Below are positions 57,054 to 64,000 of a stretch of DNA of 64,000 nucleotides, piece after piece; position 1 is the first letter of the stretch, and every line of letters starts with the position of its first letter. The stretch is from contig OY987233.1 in assembly GCA_963920705.1 (NCBI GenBank), positions 10,217,459-10,281,458 of the forward strand. Direction: 5' to 3'. Source of the DNA: Odiellus spinosus. Its lineage: Eukaryota; Arthropoda; Arachnida; Opiliones; Phalangiidae. The notes below the pieces were generated by a model that worked only from the letters and a program-made list of their open reading frames with translations, did no database searches and was not told the origin of the DNA. The position numbers and the translations under genes are program-made.

Positions 57054-59016
57054 GCCTGGGGTGTATATGATTATTTCAATTTTTACAGCCTGGGGTGTAT
57101 ATGATTATTTCAATTTTTACAGCCTGGGGTGTATATGATTATTTCAATTTTTACAGCCTGGGGTGTATATGATTATTTCAATTTTTACAGCCTGGGGTGT
57201 ATATGATTATTTCAATTTTTACAGCCTGGGGTGTATATGATTATTTCAATTTTTACAGCCTGGGGTGTATATGATTATTTCAATTTTTACAGCCTGGGGT
57301 GTATATGATTATTTCAATTTTTACAGCCTGGGGTGTATATGATTATTTCAATTTTTACAGCCTGGGGTGTATATGATTATTTCAATTTTTACAGCCTGGG
57401 GTGTATATGATTATTTCAATTTTTACAGCCTGGGGTGTATATGATAATTTCAATTTTTACAGCCTGGGGTGTATATGATTATTTCAATTTTTACAGCCTG
57501 GGGTGTATATGATTATTTCAATTTTTACAGCCTGGGGTGTATATGATTATTTCAATTTTTACAGCCTGGGGTGTATATGATTATTTCAATTTTTACAGCC
57601 TGGGGTGTATATGATTATTTCAATTTTTACAGCCTGGGGTGTATATGATTATTTCAATTTTTACAGCCTGGGGTGTATATGATTATTTCAATTTTTACAG
57701 CCTGGGGTGTATATGATTATTTCAATTTTTACAGCCTGGGGTGTATATGATTATTTCAATTTTTACAGCCTGGGGTGTATATGATTATTTCAATTTTTAC
57801 AGCCTGGGGTGTATATGATTATTTCAATTTTTACAGCCTGGGGTGTATATGATTATTTCAATTTTTACAGCCTGGGGTGTATATGATTATTTCAATTTTT
57901 ACAGCCTGGGGTGTATATGATTATTTCAATTTTTACAGCCTGGGGTGTATATGATTATTTCAATTTTTACAGCCTGGGGTGTATATGATTATTTCAATTT
58001 TTACAGCCTGGGGTGTATATGATTATTTCAATTTTTACAGCCTGGGGTGTATATGATTATTTCAATTTTTACAGCCTGGGGTGTATATGATTATTTCAAT
58101 TTTTACAGCCTGGGGTGTATATGATTATTTCAATTTTTACAGCCTGGGGTGTATATGATTATTTCAATTTTTACAGCCTGGGGTGTATATGATTATTTCA
58201 ATTTTTACAGCCTGGGGTGTATATGATTATTTCAATTTTTACAGCCTGGGGTGTATATGATTATTTCAATTTTTACAGCCTGGGGTGTATATGATTATTT
58301 CAATTTTTACAGCCTGGGGTGTATATGATTATTTCAATTTTTACAGCCTGGGGTGTATATGATTATTTCAATTTTTACAGCCTGGGGTGTATATGATTAT
58401 TTCAATTTTTACAGCCTGGGGTGTATATGATTATTTCAATTTTTACAGCCTGGGGTGTATATGATTATTTCAATTTTTACAGCCTGGGGTGTATATGATT
58501 ATTTCAATTTTTACAGCCTGGGGTGTATATGATTATTTCAATTTTTACAGCCTGGGGTGTATATGATTATTTCAATTTTTACAGCCTGGGGTGTATATGA
58601 TTATTTCAATTTTTACAGCCTGGGGTGTATATGATTTTTTTCAATTTTTACAGCCTGGGGTGTATATGATTTTTTTCAATTTTTACAGCCTGGGGTGTAT
58701 ATGATTTTTTTCAATTTTTACAGCCTGGGGTGTATATGATTTTTTCAATTTTTACAGCCTGGGGTGTATATGATTTTTTCAATTTTTACAGCCTGGGGTG
58801 TATATGATTTTTTCAATTTTTACAGCCTGGGGTGTATATGATTTTTTCAATTTTTACAGCCTGGGGTGTATATGATTTTTTCAATTTTTACAGCCTGGGG
58901 TGTATATGATTTTTTCAATTTTTACAGCCTGGGGTGTATATGATTTTTTCAATTTTTACAGCCTGGGGTGTATATGATTTTTTCAATTTTTACAGCCTGG
59001 GGTGTATATGATTATT
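57054..59016 (+). repeat. Satellite S7g, 34-bp units, about 57 copies
   Basis: ACAGCCTGGGGTGTATATGA then TTATTTCAATTTTT, three bases longer than S7f (CAGCCTGGGG for CAGGGGG). A block at about 58630-58980 has TGATTTTTTC in place of TGATTATTTC. Confidence 0.97.
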
Positions 59017-59400
59017 TCAATTTTTACAGGGGGTGTATATGATTATTTCAATTTTTACAGGGGGTGTATATGATTATTTCAATTTTTACAGGGGGTGTAT
59101 ATGATTATTTCAATTTTTACAGGGGGTGTATATGATTATTTCAATTTTTACAGGGGGTGTATATGATTATTTCAATTTTTACAGGGGGTGTATATGATTA
59201 TTTAAATTTTTACAGGGGGTGTATATGATTATTTAAATTTTTACAGGGGTGTATATGATTATTTCAATTTTTACAGAGGGTGTAATTATTATTTTTTTAC
59301 AGGGGTGTATTTATTATTTATTTTTTTAAAAGGGGTGTACTTATTATTATTTTTTTTTACCGGTGGTGTATATATTAAAATCAATTATTATTTTTTTACA
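59017..59400 (+). repeat. Satellite S7f again, fading at the right edge
   Basis: About eight 31-bp units return, then degenerate ones (AGGGTGTAATTATTATTTTT, AGGGGTGTACTTATTATTAT, GGTGGTGTATATATTAAAA) up to the tRNA-like array. Confidence 0.93.
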
Positions 59401-60118
59401 AGGGCAACGGGTCCCGCGTTCTAATCCCTCATTACGCTAAGATTTATTATTAAAGATAGTCAAGTTTCAGTTCAAGTATAGGTTTCGTTAAGGGTATTCC
59501 AGCGTATTCGTGGCATCGTTATACAGCGTTGGGTCACTGTGCAAAGGGTTCCGGGTTCGAATCACGCATTACGTAAATTTTATTATTAAAAATAGTCAAG
59601 TTTAAATTCAAGTATAGGTTTCGTTAAATTCAATTCGGCGCATTCGTGGCTTCGTTTTAAAGCGTTGGCTCGCTGGGCAAAGGGTGCCGGGTTCGAGTCC
59701 CGTTTAACGCTAAGTTTTTTATTAAAAATAGTCAAGTTTAAATTCAAGTATAGGTTTCGTTAATTTTAATTCAGCGCATTCGTGGCTTCGTTTTAAAGCG
59801 TTGGATCGCTGGGCAAAGGGTGCCGAGTTCGAATCCCGCTTAACGCTAAGTTTTATTATTAAAAATAGTCAAGTTTAAATTTAGGTATAGGTTTCGTTAC
59901 TCGTATTTCAGCGCATTCGTGGCTTTGTGGTAAAGTATTCAGTCGGTAGGGAAAGGGTCCCGGGTTCGAATCGCTCTTTACGCTTTGTTTTATTACAAAA
60001 AAATGTCAAGTTTAAATTCAAGTATAGGTTTCGTTAATTGTAATTCAACGCTGTCGTAGCTTCTTGGTAAAGCATTGGGTCGCTGGGCAAACGGTCCCGG
60101 GTTCGAATCCCGACTTTT
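59401..60118 (+). repeat. Tandem tRNA-like (SINE-type) units, about 136 bp
   Basis: (A/G)CGCATTCGTGGC-type starts lie at 59502, 59638, 59774, 59911 and 60048 (136-137 bp apart); the first piece (59401-59440) is a 3' half only. Units carry an A-box-like TGGCTTTGTGGTAAAG and a B box such as GGTTCGAATCC (59690, 59826, 60100). T runs that could stop Pol III follow some (T6 near 59713, T5 at 60114). The linker is AGTCAAGTTTAAATTCAAG then TATAGGTTTCGTT. They do not fold into a convincing anticodon arm, so they are tRNA-derived repeats rather than tRNA genes. Confidence 0.75.
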
Positions 60119-60135
60119 TCAGCCTGGCTATAAAT

Positions 60136-60460
60136 TTCCCTAAGCGCGTGGCTTAGTGGTTAAGTCTTCGCTCGCTAAGCACCAGATCGTGGGTTCGAAT
60201 CCCACGAATGATGCCAGATTGCCCTGTTGTGTGTGGTTAACACTTCAAAACTAAATACAGAAATTTGCGCCATGTGAATGGCGTATGGAAAGACGACGGT
60301 CGTAGGAGTCGGTTACAATACACTCCAGATACTGAAGTTTCCACAGCCTTGTTGAGTGTGCTATATCACGCTTCAGAAATGATACAAGAAATTGTGACTT
60401 ACCAAACCAGCCTTGTCGTGTGGGCTTAAAAACACGCCGCGAGGGTGCAGACAAAACACA
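60136..60460 (+). mobile_element. SINE-like element with tRNA-like head
   Basis: The head has A box TGGCTTAGTGG (60149-60159), CTCGCTAAGCACCAGATCGT and B box GGGTTCGAATCCC (60191-60203). A unique body follows (GAATGGCGTATGGAAAGACG, ACGGTCGTAGGAGTCGG, CACTCCAGATACTGAAG) up to the next satellite. No poly-A tail or TSD could be fixed. It might instead be a degenerate tRNA pseudogene with a flank. Confidence 0.55.
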
Positions 60461-60590
60461 GGGGGTGTATTTATTATTTTTATTTTTTACAGGGGGTGTA
60501 TTTATTATTTTTATTTTTTACAGGGGGTGTATTTTTTATTTTTATTTTTTACAGGGGGTGTATTTATTATTTTTATTTTTTACAATCTCA
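60461..60590 (+). repeat. 31-bp array S8, 4 copies
   Basis: ACAGGGGGTGTATTTATTAT then TTTTATTTTTT, a sister of the S7d-S7f units on the far side of the tRNA-like region. Confidence 0.95.
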
Positions 60591-63450
60591 ATTTTCCCAA
60601 CTTCAATTTTCCCAATCTCAATTTTTTTCCCAATCTCAATTTTTTTCCCAATCTCAATTTTTTTTCCCAATCTCAATTTTTTTTCCCAATCTCAATTTTT
60701 TTTTCCCAATCTCAATTTTTTTTTCCCAATCTCAATTTTTTTTTCCCAATCTCAATTTTTTTTTTTCCCAATCTCAATTTTTTTTTTTCCCAATCTCAAT
60801 TTTTTTTTCCCAATCTCAATTTTTTTTTCCCAATCTCAAATTTTTTTTTCCCAATCTCAATTTTTTTTCCCAATCTCAATTTTTTTTTCCCAATCTCAAA
60901 TTTTTTTTTCCCAATCTCAATTTTTTTTCCCAATCTCAATTTTTTTTCCCAATCTCAATTTTTTATTCCCAATCTCAATTTTTTATTCCCAATCTCAATT
61001 TTTTTTTCCCAATCTCAATTTTTTTTTCCCAATCTCAATTTTTTTTTCCCAATCTCAATTTTTTTTTCCCAATCTCAATTTTTTTTTCCCAATCTCAATT
61101 TTTTTTCCCAATCTCAATTTTTTTTTCCCAATCTCAATTTTTTTTCCCAATCTCAATTTTTTTTTCCCAATCTCAATTTTTTTTTTCCCAATCTCAATTT
61201 TTTTTTCCCAATCTCAATTTTTTTTTCCCAATCTCAATTTTTTTTTCCCAATCTCAATTTTTTTTTCCCAATCTCAATTTTTTTTTCCCAATCTCAATTT
61301 TTTTTTCCCAATCTCAATTTTTTTTCCCAATCTCAATTTTTTTTTCCCAATCTCAATTTTTTTTTCCCAATCTCAATTTTTTTTTCCCAATCTCAATTTT
61401 TTTTTCCCAATCTCCCAATCTCAATTTTTTTTTCCCAATCTCAATTTTTTTTTCCCAATCTCAATTTTTTTTCCCAATCTCAATTTTTTTTCCCAATCTC
61501 AATTTTTTTTCCCAATCTCAATTTTTTTTTCCCAATCTCAATTTTTTTTCCCAATCTCAATTTTTTTTCCCAATCTCAATTTTTTTCCCAATCTCATTTT
61601 TTTTTCCCAATCTCAATTTTTTTTCCCAATCTCAATTTTTTTTCCCAATCTCAATTTTTTTTTCCCAATCTCAATTTTTTTTCCCAATCTCAATTTTTTT
61701 TCCCAATCTCAATTTTTTTTCCCAATCTCAATTTTTTTTCCCAATCTCAATTTTTTTTCCCAATCTCAATTTTTTTTCCCAATCTCAATTTTTTTTTCCC
61801 AATCTCAATTTTTTTTTCCCAATCTCAATTTTTTTTCCCAATCTCAATTTTTTTTCCCAATCTCAATTTTTTTCCCCAATCTCAATTTTTTCCCCAATCT
61901 CAATTTTTTTCCCCAATCTCAATTTTTTTCCCAATCTCAATTTTTTTTCCCAATCTCAATTTTTTTTTCCCAATCTCAATTTTTTTTTTCCCAATCTCAA
62001 TTTTTTTTTCCCAATCTCAATTTTTTTTTCCCAATCTCAATTTTTTTTTCCCAATCTCAATTTTTTTTTCCCCAATCTCAATTTTTTTTTCCCCAATCTC
62101 AATTTTTTTTTTCCCAATCTCAATTTTTTTTTTCCCAATCTCAATTTTTTTTTCCCAATCTCAATTTTTTTTTTCCCCAATCTCAATTTTTTTTTTCCCA
62201 ATCTCAATTTTTTTTTTTCCCAATCTCAATTTTTTTTCCCAATCTCAATTTTTTTTCCCAATCTCAATTTTTTTTTCCCAATCTCAATTTTTTTTTCCCA
62301 ATCTCAATTTTTTTTTCCCAATCTCAATTTTTTTTTCCCAATCTCAATTTTTTTTTCCCAATCTCAATTTTTTTTTCCCAATCTCAATTTTTTTTTCCCA
62401 ATCTCAATTTTTTTTTCCCAATCTCAATTTTTTTTTCCCAATCTCAATTTTTTTTCCCAATCTCAATTTTTTTTTCCCAATCTCAATTTTTTTCCCCAAT
62501 CTCAATTTTTTATTTCCCAATCTCAATTTTTTATTTCCCAATCTCAATTTTTTTTTCCCAATCTCAATTTTTTTTTCCCAATCTCAATTTTTTTTTCCCA
62601 ATCTCAATTTTTTTTTCCCAATCTCAATTTTTTTTTCCCAATCTCAATTTTTTTTCCCAATCTCAATTTTTTTTTCCCAATCTCAATTTTTTTTTCCCAA
62701 TCTCAATTTTTTTTTCCCAATCTCAATTTTTTTTTCCCAATCTCAATTTTTTTTTCCCAATCTCAATTTTTTTTTCCCAATCTCAATTTTTTTTTCCCAA
62801 TCTCAATTTTTTTTTCCCAATCTCAATTTTTTTTTCCCAATCTCAATTTTTTTTTCCCAATCTCAATTTTTTTTTCCCAATCTCAATTTTTTTTTCCCAA
62901 TCTCAATTTTTTTTTCCCAATCTCAATTTTTTTTTCCCAATCTCAATTTTTTTTTCCCAATCTCAATTTTTTTTTCCCAATCTCAATTTTTTTTTCCCAA
63001 TCTCAATTTTTTTTCCCAATCTCAATTTTTTTTTTCCCAATCTCAATTTTTTTTTCCCAATCTCAATTTTTTTTTCCCAATCTCAATTTTTTTTTCCCAA
63101 TCTCAATTTTTTTTTCCCAATCTCAATTTTTTTTTCCCAATCTCAATTTTTTTTTCCCAATCTCAATTTTTTTTTCCCAATCTCAATTTTTTTTTCCCAA
63201 TCTCAATTTTTTTTTCCCAATCTCAATTTTTTTTTCCCAATCTCAATTTTTTTTTCCCAATCTCAATTTTTTTTTCCCAATCTCAATTTTTTTTTCCCAA
63301 TCTCAATTTTTTTTTCCCAATCTCAATTTTTTTTTCCCAATCTCAATTTTTTTTTCCCAATCTCAATTTTTTTTTTCCGAATCTCAATTTTTTTTTTCCC
63401 AATCTCAATTTTTTTTTCCCAATCTCAATTTTTTTTTCCCAATCTCAATT
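60591..63450 (+). repeat. Satellite S9, 19-bp G-free units, about 150 copies
   Basis: CCCAATCTCAATTTTTTTT with T runs of 7-11. The + strand has no G from 60561 to 63456 apart from one at about 63379. Three forward frames stay open for over 1070 codons because the unit contains no stop; these are not genes. Confidence 0.97.
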
Positions 63451-64000
63451 TTCCACGGGGGGTGTATTTTTCCACGGGGGGTGTATTTTTCCACGGGGGG
63501 TGTATTTTTCCACGGGGGGTGTATTTTTCCACGGGGGGTGTATTATTCCACGGGGGGTGTATTTTTCCACGGGGGGTGTATTATTCCACGGGGGGTGTAT
63601 TTTCCACGGGGGGTGTATTTTTCCACGGGGGGTGTAATTTTCCACGGGGGGTGTAATTTTCCACGGGGGGTGTAATTTTCCACGGGGGGTGTATTTTTCC
63701 ACGGGGGGTGTATTTTTCCACGGGGGGTGTATTTTTCCACGGGGGGTGTATTTTTCCACGGGGGGTGTATTTTTCCACGGGGGGTGTATTTTTTCACGGG
63801 GGGTGTATTTTTCCACGGGGGGTGTATTTTTCCACGGGGGGTGTATTTTTCCACGGGGGGTGTATTTTTCCACGGGGGTGTATTTTTCCACGGGGGGTGT
63901 ATTTTTCCACGGGGGGTGTATTTTTCCACGGGGGTGTATTTTTCCACGGGGGTGTATTTTTCCACGGGGGTTTATTTTTCCACGGGGGTGTATTTTTCCA
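63451..64000 (+). repeat. Satellite S10, 19-bp G-run units, runs off the edge
   Basis: CCACGGGGGGTGTATTTTT with small variants (TGTATTATT, TGTAATTTT, GGGGGTGTAT). It restores the GGGGGTGTAT core of S7d-S7f and S8. The array continues beyond 64000. Minus-strand ORFs of 65-148 codons (reading EKYTPRGKIHPPWKN) are by-products. Confidence 0.97.

Noticed and set aside
51036-59400. Assembly artefact as the sole explanation for the changing satellite blocks
   Set aside because: The graded intermediates and unit-length steps look biological, though long-read confirmation would be decisive.
60146-60215. Functional tRNA-Ala gene
   Set aside because: A and B boxes are present, but acceptor and anticodon stems do not pair convincingly; a tRNA-derived repeat fits better.
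60413-63675. Three overlapping ORFs of over 1070 codons (FFPNLN / FFSQSQF)
   Set aside because: All three forward frames are open because the 19-bp unit contains no stop codon; nothing suggests a gene.
63445-63965. Minus ORFs rich in KYTPRGKIHPPW repeats
   Set aside because: Satellite S10 read backwards; frames shift with unit-length variants.

Overview
The window looks like nuclear DNA of a bilaterian animal, most likely an arthropod, although the sequence does not fix the species. It is AT-rich, gene-poor and packed with short non-autonomous DNA transposons (MITEs) and tandem repeats. Only one convincing protein-coding exon is visible. It lies on the minus strand (6797-8289) and encodes the N-terminal half of an Odd-skipped/OSR family zinc-finger transcription factor (Odd, Bob/Sob, Bowl, or vertebrate OSR1/2). 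The exon stops inside the second C2H2 finger at a clean GT donor. The rest of the gene must lie beyond the left edge, because no matching exon is visible in 1-6796. A weak acceptor at 8310-8311 suggests an upstream exon as well. A CpG-dense block at 21806-21990 is a candidate promoter for this gene, but that is inference.

From 1 to about 42 kb the sequence is a mosaic of MITE families, told apart here by repeated copies, terminal inverted repeats (TIRs) and sometimes target-site duplications (TSDs). Family A has TIRs containing GCGTTCATACTAG. Families B, C and E begin and end with TTAA (TTAAAGGGAAAC, TTAAAGTGAGGCTGTCA, TTAAAGGGAGAATGC). Family D is 400 bp with a long TIR. Family F carries paired CTCF-like cores. 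Family G has CGAGGGGTCAGACAC TIRs and perfect 8-bp TSDs, so it is hAT-like. H is a fold-ended tandem dimer. Several copies are nested or chimeric. Smaller satellites sit among them: 31 bp at 13981-15176, 40 bp at 16643-17540, about 80 bp at 25620-26005, about 31 bp at 35785-36190 and 31 bp at 39003-39900. The 31-bp satellite at 14 kb closely matches a segment of MITE family C and was probably seeded by it.

From 42 kb to the end, very large satellites dominate. The array at 42041-47814 has 21-, 18- and 30-bp units, contains no C on the + strand for about 5.77 kb, and keeps one reading frame open for 1875 codons without an ATG. The array at 51071-59400 changes stepwise from 18 to 22, 32, 31 and 34 bp units through clearly related intermediates. 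Its left edge runs into the 5' half of a tRNA-like (SINE-type) monomer, and its right edge runs into the 3' half of a similar monomer. A tandem array of about 136-bp tRNA-like units (59401-60118) and a tRNA-headed SINE-like element (60136-60460) follow. Then come a 31-bp array, a 19-bp G-free array (60591-63450) and a 19-bp G-run array that runs off the right edge. By coordinates, tandem repeats take up about one third of the window.

No rRNA gene, CRISPR array, intact transposase or reverse transcriptase, or second recognisable protein gene was found. The very long open frames over the satellites are consequences of unit lengths divisible by three, or of stop-free units, and are not offered as genes.
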